From Sphingomonas sp. NFR15 (GTDB taxonomy: Bacteria; Pseudomonadota; Alphaproteobacteria; Sphingomonadales; Sphingomonadaceae): 64,000 bases of DNA. Of the stretch, positions 23,323-32,712 are shown piece after piece. Within the stretch, counting starts at the first letter, position 1. Every line of letters starts with the position of its first letter. The stretch lies in NCBI RefSeq assembly GCF_900103265.1, contig NZ_FMWX01000010.1, positions 57,796 through 121,795 of the forward strand, read 5' to 3'. A program made the translations under genes and the position numbers. The notes beneath the pieces are model-generated. The model had not been told where the DNA came from and searched no databases. It was given only the letters and a program-made list of their open reading frames with translations.

Positions 23323-25902
23323 ATGAATCTCGAAAAATTCACGGACCGCGCCAAGGGCTTCCTGCAATCGGCACAGACCGTCGCGATCCGCATGAACCAC
23401 CAGCGGATCGCGCCCGAACATCTCTTGAAGGCGCTGCTCGAGGACGAGCAGGGCATGGCCGCGGGGCTGATCCAGTCCGCCGGGGGCGACGCCAAGCGCG
23501 CGCTCAGCGAAACCGATCTCGCTTTGTCCAAGATCCCGGCGGTGTCGGGCAGCGGCGCGCAAGGTTCGCCCGGCATCGACAATGATCTCGTCCGCGTGCT
23601 CGACCAGGCCGAGCAGATCGCGCAGAAAGCCGGCGACAGCTACGTCACCGTCGAGCGGCTGCTGGTCGCGCTCGCGCTGTCGCTCAACACCGCGGCGGGC
23701 AAGGCGCTGCAAGCCGCCGCCGTCAGGCCCGAGGCGCTCAACGCCGCGATCAACACCTTGCGCGGCGGCCGCACCGCCGACACCGCCTCGGCCGAGGATC
23801 GCTACGACGCGCTCAAGAAGTTCGCGCGCGATCTGACGCAGGCGGCGCGCGACGGCAAGCTCGATCCAGTGATCGGCCGCGACGAGGAAATCCGCCGCAC
23901 CATCCAGATCCTCGCGCGCCGCACCAAGAACAACCCGGTGCTGATCGGTGAACCCGGCGTCGGCAAGACCGCGATCGCGGAAGGGCTCGCGCTGCGCATC
24001 GCCAATGGCGACGTGCCCGATACGCTCAAGGACCGCACGCTGATGGCGCTCGACATGGGCAGCCTGATCGCCGGCGCCAAATATCGCGGCGAGTTCGAGG
24101 AACGGCTCAAGGGCGTGCTCGACGAGGTCAAGGCCGGCGAGGGCGACATCATCCTGTTCATCGACGAGATGCACACGCTGATCGGCGCGGGCAAGACCGA
24201 TGGCGCGATGGACGCCTCCAACCTGTTGAAGCCGGCGCTCGCGCGCGGTGAATTGCACTGCGTCGGCGCGACCACGCTCGACGAATATCGCAAGTACGTC
24301 GAGAAGGACGCAGCACTCCAGCGCCGCTTCCAACCGGTGTTCGTCGGCGAGCCGACCGTCGAGGATACGATCTCGATCCTGCGCGGCCTCAAGGAGAAAT
24401 ACGAGCTCCACCACGGCGTCCGCATCACCGACGGCGCGATCGTCGCGGCGGCGACGCTCGGCAACCGCTACATCACCGATCGGTTCATGCCCGACAAGGC
24501 GATCGACCTGATGGACGAGGCCGCCAGCCGAATCCGCATGGAAGTGGAGAGCAAGCCCGAGGAGATCGAGACGCTCGACCGCCGCATCCTCCGCCTCAAG
24601 ATCGAGCGCGAGGGGCTTCGCCGCGAGAATGACGACGCCTCGCGCGAGCGGCTCGCGACGCTGGAGGGCGAACTCGCCAATCTCGAACAGCAATCCGCCG
24701 AACTCACCACGCGCTGGCAGGGTGAGAAGGACAAGATCGCCGCCGAATCCAAGTTGAAGGAGCAGCTCGACGCCGCCCGGCTCGAACTCGACCAGGCGCA
24801 GCGCGCCGGCGACCTCGCCCGCGCGGGCGAACTGTCCTACGGGCGCATCCCCCAGCTCCAGCGCCAGCTCGAGGAGGCGCAGGGCGCCGCCAAGGGCGCG
24901 ATGCTGCGCGAGGAAGTCACCGCCGACGATATCGCCGCGGTGGTCAGCAAATGGACCGGCATCCCGATGGAGCGGATGCTCGAAGGCGAGCGCACGAAGC
25001 TGCTCCAGATGGAAGCGGCGCTCGGCAAGCGCGTGATCGGCCAGGCGCAGGCGGTGCGCGCGGTCTCGACCGCGGTGCGGCGTGCGCGTGCGGGGCTGCA
25101 AGATCCCAATCGGCCGATGGGCAGCTTCCTGTTCCTGGGGCCGACCGGCGTCGGCAAGACCGAACTGACCAAGGCGCTCGCCGAATTCCTGTTCGACGAC
25201 CCCTCGGCGATGGTCCGCATCGACATGAGCGAGTTCATGGAGAAGCATGCCGTCGCCCGGCTGATCGGCGCCCCTCCCGGCTATGTCGGCTATGAGGAAG
25301 GCGGCGTGCTGACCGAGGCGGTGCGCAGGCGCCCCTATCAGGTGATCCTGTTCGACGAGGTCGAGAAGGCGCATGGCGACGTGTTCAACGTGCTGCTGCA
25401 AGTGCTCGACGACGGGCGGCTCACCGACGGGCAGGGCCGCACCGTCGATTTCACCAACACGATCATCGTGCTCACCTCGAACCTCGGCAGCCAGTATCTG
25501 ACGATGCTGGAAGAGGGGCAGGACGTCGCGAGCGTCGAGCCGCAGGTGATGGAGATCGTGCGCGGCCACTTCCGCCCCGAATTCCTCAACCGGCTCGACG
25601 AGATCGTGCTGTTCCACCGTCTGGGGCAGAGCGAGATGGCGCCGATCGTCGACATCCAGGTCGCGCGCATCGACAAGCTGCTCGCCGACCGCAAGGTGAC
25701 GCTCGACCTCACCGAGGGCGCGCGCGCGTGGTTGGGGCGGGTCGGTTACGATCCGGTATACGGCGCGCGGCCCTTGAAGCGCGCGGTGCAACGCTATCTG
25801 CAAGACCCGCTCGCCGACCTGATCCTGCGCGGCGAGGTCAAGGACGGCGCGACCGTGCGCGTCGAGGAGGGCGACGGGAAGCTGGAGCTGACGGTGGTGT
25901 AG
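23323..25902 (+). CDS. clpB: ATP-dependent disaggregase ClpB
   Basis: 859 residues, normal ClpB length. With DnaK it pulls apart aggregated proteins in the cytoplasm. Seen in order: Clp N domain (1-145), NBD1 with Walker A GEPGVGKT at 209-216 and Walker B ILFIDEMH, a coiled-coil middle domain (about 400-520, rich in ERLATLEGELANLEQ-like sequence), then NBD2 with Walker A GPTGVGKT at 606-613 and the GYVGYEEGG pore loop. The ATG at 23323 begins the canonical MNLEKFTDRAKGFLQSA; an AAAGGAGGG site lies 12 bases upstream, which is rather far. Heat-shock control is suggested by the promoter entry. Confidence 0.97.
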   Translation: MNLEKFTDRAKGFLQSAQTVAIRMNHQRIAPEHLLKALLEDEQGMAAGLIQSAGGDAKRALSETDLALSKIPAVSGSGAQGSPGIDNDLVRVLDQAEQIAQKAGDSYVTVERLLVALALSLNTAAGKALQAAAVRPEALNAAINTLRGGRTADTASAEDRYDALKKFARDLTQAARDGKLDPVIGRDEEIRRTIQILARRTKNNPVLIGEPGVGKTAIAEGLALRIANGDVPDTLKDRTLMALDMGSLIAGAKYRGEFEERLKGVLDEVKAGEGDIILFIDEMHTLIGAGKTDGAMDASNLLKPALARGELHCVGATTLDEYRKYVEKDAALQRRFQPVFVGEPTVEDTISILRGLKEKYELHHGVRITDGAIVAAATLGNRYITDRFMPDKAIDLMDEAASRIRMEVESKPEEIETLDRRILRLKIEREGLRRENDDASRERLATLEGELANLEQQSAELTTRWQGEKDKIAAESKLKEQLDAARLELDQAQRAGDLARAGELSYGRIPQLQRQLEEAQGAAKGAMLREEVTADDIAAVVSKWTGIPMERMLEGERTKLLQMEAALGKRVIGQAQAVRAVSTAVRRARAGLQDPNRPMGSFLFLGPTGVGKTELTKALAEFLFDDPSAMVRIDMSEFMEKHAVARLIGAPPGYVGYEEGGVLTEAVRRRPYQVILFDEVEKAHGDVFNVLLQVLDDGRLTDGQGRTVDFTNTIIVLTSNLGSQYLTMLEEGQDVASVEPQVMEIVRGHFRPEFLNRLDEIVLFHRLGQSEMAPIVDIQVARIDKLLADRKVTLDLTEGARAWLGRVGYDPVYGARPLKRAVQRYLQDPLADLILRGEVKDGATVRVEEGDGKLELTVV

Positions 25903-25924
25903 TTCCGCACCACCTGTTTCCCGC

Positions 25925-26015
25925 CCGTTCGTGCCGAGCGAAGTCGAGGCACCGTCGCGCACGACGGCCTCGGCTTCGCTGAACCGGCCCCTCGACTTCG
26001 CTCGGGGTGAACGGC
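25925..26015. repeat. dispersed sphingomonad palindromic repeat, three units
   Basis: Units resembling CGTTCGTGCCGAGCGAAGTC in alternating orientation downstream of clpB. The middle unit is degenerate. Confidence 0.8.
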
Positions 26016-26033
26016 TGAAAACGGCAAAAGAAA

Positions 26034-26061
26034 GGGGCGGCTTCCGCGAGGAAGCCGCCCC
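26034..26061. terminator. bidirectional Rho-independent terminator
   Basis: Perfect 12-bp stem GGGGCGGCTTCC/GGAAGCCGCCCC with a 4-base loop. It is followed by AATTTTTT on the plus side and TTTCTTTT on the minus side, so it can end both clpB and the converging TonB receptor transcript. Confidence 0.85.
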
Positions 26062-26085
26062 AATTTTTTGGCTCGGATCGACAGA

Positions 26086-29000
26086 TCAGAACTTGAAGTT
26101 CGCGCCCGCCCGGAAGGTCCGGCCGATCAGACCCGGCGTGTGCCACGAGGTCAGATAGTTCGGCGAGCTGGTGTAGCCCGCCGGCGCGATCGGCGCGCGC
26201 GCGCCGAGGATGTTGCCGACGTTGATGTAGAAATCGAAATTGTCGTTCACATGCACGTTGGCGTTGAAGTCGGTGTAGATGAAGCTGTGGACATAGCAGA
26301 ACTTGTCCGAGCCATCCGCCGCCTTGTAGAGCGCCGAGGCGCACGACAGATCGGTCGTGCCTTCATCCGCCGCGACTTCCTTGAGACGGCCGATCCAATA
26401 GGTCGTCGTGGTCAGCGCCAGCTTGCCGTATTCGATCGTGTTCTGCCAGCTACCGCGCCAGTTCGGCGTGCCGTTGCCCGAGGACAGTTCCTGCGGCCCG
26501 AGCGTACCGGCGTATTTCTGCACCGTGCCGTTGGTGTGCAGGTCGAACTGCAGCGTGTGCGTCACTTCCGCGCGAGTCGTGTAGTGGATGTCCGAGGTCA
26601 GATCGAACTGGCCCTGCGCGGCGAAGTCGAGGCCCGAGATGATCTCATAATCCGCGTTCACATAGGGAACGTTGTAGATGAGCAGGCGGGGCAGCGCGGT
26701 CGGGTTGAACGGATCGGCGGCGTCGACGACGTTGCACGAATAGCCCTGGCCGACCGCGGCGAGTGCGGCGCAGCCTGCGGCCGCGGCCGCGTCAGACGAA
26801 GCGAACTTCTGCGATGCGACCGAGTAATAGGCGCTGCGCGCCGCGCCACCGAGCGGGCCGGTGACGATCAGGTCGGACTTCTTGATGTTGAAGTAATCGA
26901 CCGTGAAGCTCACGCGGCGGGTCGGCTGGAACGTGCCGCCCACGGTGAAGCTGCGCGACTTCTCAGGCTGCACATTGGGGTTGCCGGTCGCGCCGCTGCC
27001 CAACGAATAGATCGTCGAATAGGCCGAGTTGCCCGGGTGCGCGGCGACGAACGCCGCGTTGGGCGTGTAGTTCGAGAACCCGGCATACGAGCTGCGCGGG
27101 TTGGATTCCGCGAAGGTCGGGGCGCGGAAGCCCTTCGAGAAGGTGCCGCGGATCGAGAAGAACTCGACCGGCTTGAACTGCGCTTCCACCTTCGGCGAGA
27201 AGTGGTCGTAGCCTTCCGAATAGTGATCGTAGCGGCCCGAAACGCCGACGTTGAGCTGCGTCAGGATCGGCGCGTCGATCTGGAAGAAGCCCGCCGCGAC
27301 CTCACGGTCACCGAACGCGGCCGAGGTGTTGAGGCCGTTCACGTCGAGGCCCGGGTTGCGGCTGTTGTTGGTCAGCGATTCGCGGCGATACTGGCCGCCC
27401 ACCGCGATCTTGGCGTCACCGCCCGGCAGCGCGAACAAAGTGCGGCCGATCGAGGCATCGACGGTCGCGATCCACGAATGCGAGCGGGTGTTGATCGGCG
27501 GGAGCACCGCGTCGCGCACCGCCTGCGAGTTGAGGCTCGGATTGACGAAGTTGTACGAGCCGGTGTTGATCGCGTTGATGAGTGCGTTGGTGTTGTACCA
27601 GCCGTAGTCGGTCAGCGACAGATTGTCCTGCGCGTAAACGGCATCGACCTTCCAGACCCAGCTATCGCCGAAGTGGCCGTTCAGGCCGCCGCTGATACGA
27701 TAGACTTCGTTGGTGCGGCTGCTGCCCGAACGGGCATCGCCGAACAGATAGTAGATGCGCGCCGCGCCGTTGGCGGGGTCGTTCGCATAGGCTGCCGCAT
27801 ACGGGTTGTTCGGGTTGAGGCGACGACCGGCGGCACCCAGGTCGGTCGCGCAGTTCACGCCCGAGTTACAGATCCACACCGGCAGGACGATGCCGGGGTT
27901 GCTCGCCGAGAGCGACGGCGAACCGCCGAACGGCTGGACCTGACGGATGTTGTTGGGCGGGGAGATGATATCGACCCGGTCATGCATGAAGCTGCCCTGG
28001 AGATACCCCTCGATCGTGTCGCTGAGCCGCAGGCTGGCGCGCGCGCTGAAGCCGTAGCGCTCCTGCAGCGGCAGGATCTGGCGGTACTCGTCCTGCAGGT
28101 TGTGCTTGCAGGCGGTGCCCTGCTGCGTGGCGGTGTTGACCGTGAAGGTGCCGAAGTTGCAGTTGCTGAGCGGGGTCAGCGTCTGGAACAGCGCCGGGGT
28201 GCTGGCGTTCGCAACCGAACCCGCGAGCGGATTGTTGAGATTGGTCTGGCGCACCCGCGTCACGATCGCGTCGGCGGTCGCGGTGGTGAGCGAATCGTCG
28301 GCGCGGTTGTTGTCGACGCCGCCGATCGAGGTGAGATCGAGCGTGTTGAACGGGAAGCCGCGGTCATGGTTGTTGACGCGCCCGTCGAACTCATACTCGC
28401 CCGTCACATAGACGTTGAAGCCCTGCGTCTCGTAATCGCCGTAGCCGGCCGACAGATGCGCCTTGTACTTCTGCGCGTCGCCCTTCTCCGCGAGACCACC
28501 CTCGATGCCGCCGGCGAGGCCGGTGATGTGCTTCTTGGTGATGATGTTGACCACGCCGCCGATCGCGTCCGCGCCATAGGTCGCCGACGCCGAATCCTTC
28601 AGCACTTCGACGCGTTCGATGTTGGTGATCGGGATCGAGTTCAGATCGACATAGGCGTTGTGGCCGTCGTCGTTGAGCGGGAAGTTGGCCGAGCGCAGGC
28701 CGTCCACCAGGACGACAGTCGACGACACGCCAAGGCCGCGCAGCGAGATGGCGCTGCCGCCCGCCGAGAAGCCGCTCTGGAAGCCGTTGCCGATCGAGCC
28801 GGCGCTGTCGGCCGAAACCGAACGGATCGCATCGGAGATGTTGGTGATGCCGGCTTTCTGGAGGTTTTCCGTGGTGAGCACGGTGATCGGCGACGGCGAA
28901 TCGGTCTCGCGGCGCGCGAACAGCGAACCGGTGACGACGATGTCCTTGGTGTCGTCCTGCGCGGCGGGCGTGTCGGACGGCAGCGTCGCGGGTACCGGCG

Positions 29001-29106
29001 CGGCCTGATCCTGCGCGAACGCCGGCGCGGCGAACGACGCCAGCGCGGCGAGCGGTGCCGCGCCCAGCAGCAGGCGGTTCTTGAGAGTCGTCTGGACGGA
29101 ATGCAT
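26086..29106 (-). CDS. TonB-dependent outer membrane receptor
   Basis: 1006 residues. Signal peptide ending PAFAQ; a TonB-box-like DIVVTGS at about residue 55; plug domain with ISLRGLGVSSTVVLVDGLRSANF, IERVEVLKDSASATYGADAIGGVVNIIT; then a long 22-strand barrel ending in aromatic FKF, as outer membrane proteins do. Cysteine pairs in the large loops (for example CNFGTF...TACKHN) may form disulfides. Ligand cannot be told from sequence; sphingomonads use many such receptors for plant saccharides, siderophores or peptides. Closely followed upstream by a second receptor of nearly equal length. Confidence 0.93.
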   Translation of the reverse strand: MHSVQTTLKNRLLLGAAPLAALASFAAPAFAQDQAAPVPATLPSDTPAAQDDTKDIVVTGSLFARRETDSPSPITVLTTENLQKAGITNISDAIRSVSADSAGSIGNGFQSGFSAGGSAISLRGLGVSSTVVLVDGLRSANFPLNDDGHNAYVDLNSIPITNIERVEVLKDSASATYGADAIGGVVNIITKKHITGLAGGIEGGLAEKGDAQKYKAHLSAGYGDYETQGFNVYVTGEYEFDGRVNNHDRGFPFNTLDLTSIGGVDNNRADDSLTTATADAIVTRVRQTNLNNPLAGSVANASTPALFQTLTPLSNCNFGTFTVNTATQQGTACKHNLQDEYRQILPLQERYGFSARASLRLSDTIEGYLQGSFMHDRVDIISPPNNIRQVQPFGGSPSLSASNPGIVLPVWICNSGVNCATDLGAAGRRLNPNNPYAAAYANDPANGAARIYYLFGDARSGSSRTNEVYRISGGLNGHFGDSWVWKVDAVYAQDNLSLTDYGWYNTNALINAINTGSYNFVNPSLNSQAVRDAVLPPINTRSHSWIATVDASIGRTLFALPGGDAKIAVGGQYRRESLTNNSRNPGLDVNGLNTSAAFGDREVAAGFFQIDAPILTQLNVGVSGRYDHYSEGYDHFSPKVEAQFKPVEFFSIRGTFSKGFRAPTFAESNPRSSYAGFSNYTPNAAFVAAHPGNSAYSTIYSLGSGATGNPNVQPEKSRSFTVGGTFQPTRRVSFTVDYFNIKKSDLIVTGPLGGAARSAYYSVASQKFASSDAAAAAGCAALAAVGQGYSCNVVDAADPFNPTALPRLLIYNVPYVNADYEIISGLDFAAQGQFDLTSDIHYTTRAEVTHTLQFDLHTNGTVQKYAGTLGPQELSSGNGTPNWRGSWQNTIEYGKLALTTTTYWIGRLKEVAADEGTTDLSCASALYKAADGSDKFCYVHSFIYTDFNANVHVNDNFDFYINVGNILGARAPIAPAGYTSSPNYLTSWHTPGLIGRTFRAGANFKF

Positions 29107-29461
29107 CAGTGTCTTTCCCCTTTGCGATCTCCCGCCGCGCGCCCCGTCGCGAACGGTGGAAGATACCGAGCCTCGGCGCCGGACGGCGCATGGTGAGGCG
29201 GATAAGGGACGATGGCTGGGCCCGATCCGGGTGTAAAGACGGGGGATTCCCCGGTGTGATGATTTGCCCGCATTTGTAGCAATTGTGCCACATCGCTAGC
29301 GCACGAATGTGTCCGCGGTATTGCCGGCAGACCGCCGCGCCGCGCGATCCACGACGGGGCGACTGTTGCCCGCCCGCACCGCCGCCACCCCGCGCCGCGC
29401 CCCAAAAGGAAAGGGCGGCCCCTCGCGGAGCCGCCCTTCCGGGTTTCGATGGTGCCGAAGC
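29107..29461. other. 355-bp intergenic region between two TonB receptor genes
   Basis: Contains the terminator of the upstream receptor (29411-29438) and the leader of the downstream receptor. A small palindrome GGGGGATTCCCC lies at about 29240-29252. No gene and no recognised riboswitch; the stretch 29310-29400 is featureless GC-rich DNA. Confidence 0.6.
29411..29438 (-). terminator. Rho-independent terminator of the second TonB receptor gene
   Basis: Minus-strand stem AAGGGCGGC/GCCGCCCTT with a 10-base loop, followed by TTTCCTTTT. It lies 24 bases past the receptor stop codon. Confidence 0.8.
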
Positions 29462-32400
29462 TTACCAGTCGACCTTCGCGCCGAAGCGGATGAAGCGGCC
29501 GATGAAGCCCTGGCTTTCCCACGCCACGTTGTAGCCATAGCCCGTGTCGTAGGTCTGGCCCGGATTGAAGTCCGGCTTCGCGTTGAACACGTTGAGCACG
29601 TTCGCGTAGAGGGTGAAGCGGTCAGCCACCTTGACGGTCGCGGTCATGTCGACGTCGATGAAGCGACGCGCATGGCACTTGTACGGATCGCCATTGTAAT
29701 AGGCATAGACCGAGTTGCCGATCGCGCCCGCGCAATCGGAGGGGTCGCTGCCGTAGTCGACCGAGGCCATGTTGTAGCCGCTGGTGTAATAGGCGGTCGC
29801 GCTGAGCGTGGCACGGCCCGAGAAGTCGAGCGTGTTCTCCCAGCTTCCGCGCCACCGCGGCGCGCCCGAGCACGACGTGATGTTGCAGGGGCTGAGCGTG
29901 CCCGCGAACTTCTGCACGACGCCGCCCGGCGTGGTCTGATCGAGGTTGATCAGATACGTCGCGTTGACGCGGCTGGTCAGGTTGATCCCGTGGCCGAGCG
30001 GCAGCCGCGCGGTCCCCGAGAAGTCCAGACCCGACGTCACTTCCGAGGTCGTGTTGACGAAGCTGTACTGGATGAAGCCCAACTGCGGCAGCGCGTTCGG
30101 GTGGTCGGGGTCGGCGATACCCTTCACGACGTTGATGCCCGGCAGGTTCACCACACCATTGTTGGCGTAATAGGCTTCTTCGACACCCGAATAGTCAGGC
30201 GCGCCGATCAGCCCCTTGATCTTGATGTGGTAGTAATCGACCGTGAACGAGAACTGACGCGTCGGCTCGAAGACGACGCCGCCGGTGAAGGTGGTCGACG
30301 TTTCGGGCTTCAGGTTGGGGTTGCCGCTCGAGGTCAGGCCGTAGCTGTAGGGCAACGTCGCATAGCCGTTGTTGCCGTGCGCCGCGATATACGCCGCACC
30401 GCCCGGCTGGTCCGGAGTCACTGTCGCGGTGATATAGCCGGTGGTCGGCTGCCCATAGGCTTCGTTGAAGCTCGGGATGCGGAAGCCGCGCGACCAGGTG
30501 CCGCGGAAGCGGAGCTGTTCGATCGGCTTGAAGATCGCGGTGATCTTCGGCGAGAAATTGTCCTGGCCCGACGAATAATTGTCGTAACGGCCCGAGCCGT
30601 TGAGGGTCAACTGATCGAAGATCGGCGCGTCGATCTCGAAGAAGCCCGAGCGGACGTTGCGGCTGCCGATCGTGCTCACCGAGTTGATGCTGTAATAGCG
30701 ATCGGCGGGGTTGATCTCGTTGGGCGCGTTCGCGCTCGGGTTGAAGACCGACTCGTGACGATAGGCGCCGCCGACCGCGGCGGTCAGATCGCCGCCCGGC
30801 AGCGCGAACAGCGCCTTGGACAGCGTCGCCTGCACCTGCCACAGCTTCGAGTTGGAATAGGTGTCGTTGGTCGGGGCGATATACTCGCGCATCGCCTCGC
30901 TGTTGCGCGACGGATCGACGAAATTGAAAGTGCCGTCGTTGATGACGTCCATCAGACGCTGCGGGTTCAGATAGTTCTTGTTGGTGACGCGCAGATCGAC
31001 TTCGGAATAGGTGCCGTTGACGTCATACTTCCAGTTGTCGCCGAACGAACCGGCGATCCCGGCCGCGAAGCGGTAGGTCTTGGCGTCGGTCAGCGTCTGG
31101 CGCGGACGGTCATAACGATAGTTGAGACGCGCCTCCTGGCCTGCGGCCGCAAACGGGTTGTTCGGGTTGAGCGTGCCGTTGGCGGCGGTACAGGCGATCG
31201 TGGTGCCGCGCGGGCAGACGTAGGCGGGGAGCAGCACCGGGCTGAGCGTGAACTGCGTGCCGCCGGCGGCGGTCTGGCCGGCGAAGGTCAGCGGCGCGAT
31301 GCTGCTGTTCGTCTGCGTCTCGTAGAAATTGCCCATCGCATAGGCTTGCGCGCGGCTGCCGACGTTGACGGTCAGGTGCGCCGTGGCGCCGAAGCGCTGC
31401 TCCTTGGGGATTTCCTGGAGATAGTCGTTGATGTTGTCCTGCTGGCAGACGGCGCCGGTGGTCGGCGCGCCCTTGCCGGCGAGATCAGCCTGCTGCGCGG
31501 GCGTCAGCGTGATCGCCGTCAGGTCACGGCAGCCCGCCGCTGGGTTCAGCAACTGCCAGCTACCACCGGCTACCGGGGCGCCGTTGAGATATGGCCGTAC
31601 CGCCGGAACGCGGGTCGCGCCGAAGGCGGACAGCGTGCCGTCGGGCTGGATGCCGTTGATCGTCTCGTTGGTCAGGCAGTTGCCCGCGCCGTTGCAGACG
31701 CGGCTGTAATCGTTGGTGTTGTACGGATAGCCACGATCGCGCGCGTAGATCGGATTGTTGGTCTGGAATTCGGCGCTGACGTAGAAGTTGAAGCCCTGCT
31801 CGCTGAGCTTGCCGTAGCCATAGGTCAGGTCGGCACGGTTCTCGGCGCCGTCGCCATGCTCCGAAATGCCTGCGGAGGCGTTGGCGTGCAGACCGACGAT
31901 CTGCTTCTTGACGACGACGTTGACCACGCCGGCGACCGCGTCCGCGCCGTAGGTCGAGGAGGCGCCGTCCTGCAGCACGTCGACCTTCTCGACGATCGCC
32001 TGCGGGATGGTGTTGAGATCGACGAAGCTGCGCTGGCCGTCATCGCCGAGCGGGTAGATCGCCGAGCGCTGGCCGTCGAACAGCGTCAGCGTGTTGCCGG
32101 TGGTGAGGCCGCGCAGCGACACGGCGGTCGCGCCGGTGGCGAAGCCAAAGCTGTTCCACGCGCGCGTCATCGTGCCGGCGCCATTGGCCGGAATGGTCTG
32201 CAGCGCCTCGGCGATGGTGTTCTGGCCGCGCGTCACGAAATCCTGCGCGGTCAGCGTGTTGATCGGCGCGGCGGTCGCGGTGGCGCTGTTGCGGATCAAC
32301 GAACCGGTGACGACGACGTCCTGGGTAGTGTCGGTCGACTGATCGGCGGACGAGGCCGGCAGCGGAGCGGGGGGCGTATCCTGCGCGACGGCGGGAGCCG

Positions 32401-32470
32401 CTGCCAGCGCCATGGCGAGCGGGGCGGCGGCGAGAAGAAGGCGCACCTTCCCCGGAGAGCGAATGGTCAT
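29462..32470 (-). CDS. TonB-dependent outer membrane receptor
   Basis: 1002 residues. Signal peptide (MTIRSPGKVRLLLAAAPLAM...APAVAQ), TonB-box-like DVVVTGSLIRN, plug with AVSLRGLTTGNTLTLFDGQRSAIY and IVEKVDVLQDGASSTYGADAVAGVVNVVVKK, then a barrel ending in aromatic VDW. Same architecture as the next receptor on this strand (26086-29106), and the two look like relatives arising by old duplication, but loop sequences differ, so they probably bind different ligands. Own terminator downstream and a 240-base leader upstream suggest independent transcription. Confidence 0.93.
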   Translation of the reverse strand: MTIRSPGKVRLLLAAAPLAMALAAAPAVAQDTPPAPLPASSADQSTDTTQDVVVTGSLIRNSATATAAPINTLTAQDFVTRGQNTIAEALQTIPANGAGTMTRAWNSFGFATGATAVSLRGLTTGNTLTLFDGQRSAIYPLGDDGQRSFVDLNTIPQAIVEKVDVLQDGASSTYGADAVAGVVNVVVKKQIVGLHANASAGISEHGDGAENRADLTYGYGKLSEQGFNFYVSAEFQTNNPIYARDRGYPYNTNDYSRVCNGAGNCLTNETINGIQPDGTLSAFGATRVPAVRPYLNGAPVAGGSWQLLNPAAGCRDLTAITLTPAQQADLAGKGAPTTGAVCQQDNINDYLQEIPKEQRFGATAHLTVNVGSRAQAYAMGNFYETQTNSSIAPLTFAGQTAAGGTQFTLSPVLLPAYVCPRGTTIACTAANGTLNPNNPFAAAGQEARLNYRYDRPRQTLTDAKTYRFAAGIAGSFGDNWKYDVNGTYSEVDLRVTNKNYLNPQRLMDVINDGTFNFVDPSRNSEAMREYIAPTNDTYSNSKLWQVQATLSKALFALPGGDLTAAVGGAYRHESVFNPSANAPNEINPADRYYSINSVSTIGSRNVRSGFFEIDAPIFDQLTLNGSGRYDNYSSGQDNFSPKITAIFKPIEQLRFRGTWSRGFRIPSFNEAYGQPTTGYITATVTPDQPGGAAYIAAHGNNGYATLPYSYGLTSSGNPNLKPETSTTFTGGVVFEPTRQFSFTVDYYHIKIKGLIGAPDYSGVEEAYYANNGVVNLPGINVVKGIADPDHPNALPQLGFIQYSFVNTTSEVTSGLDFSGTARLPLGHGINLTSRVNATYLINLDQTTPGGVVQKFAGTLSPCNITSCSGAPRWRGSWENTLDFSGRATLSATAYYTSGYNMASVDYGSDPSDCAGAIGNSVYAYYNGDPYKCHARRFIDVDMTATVKVADRFTLYANVLNVFNAKPDFNPGQTYDTGYGYNVAWESQGFIGRFIRFGAKVDW

Positions 32471-32712
32471 GGTCCTGAAAGTCCCTTTTCATGCCCTGGC
32501 TGGCGAATCGTTGCGCCCGCGCAGGAAAGCCGATTCCGATGTCGGACGAATGCCGCTCGGAACATGCCCCAAGGGATGAGGCGGTGCTTTCAACCTGTAA
32601 AGGTGTCGTTCAGGCTGCGGCCCACTTTGGTGGAGGGTGTATCCGAACTGCAACAGCTTTGTATCAGGGCTGAAATACGCCGTTACAAATTGGGCATTTT
32701 TGTGGCGGGCGC

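Noticed and set aside
26068..29196. 1042-codon plus-strand frame opposite a TonB receptor
   Set aside because: Same GC shadow effect; composition is Arg/Val repeats with no motif, whereas the opposite strand is a clear receptor.
32471..32712. Possible riboswitch in the leader of the second TonB receptor
   Set aside because: No conserved cobalamin, TPP or other riboswitch core could be recognised; only generic GC-rich leader sequence was seen.
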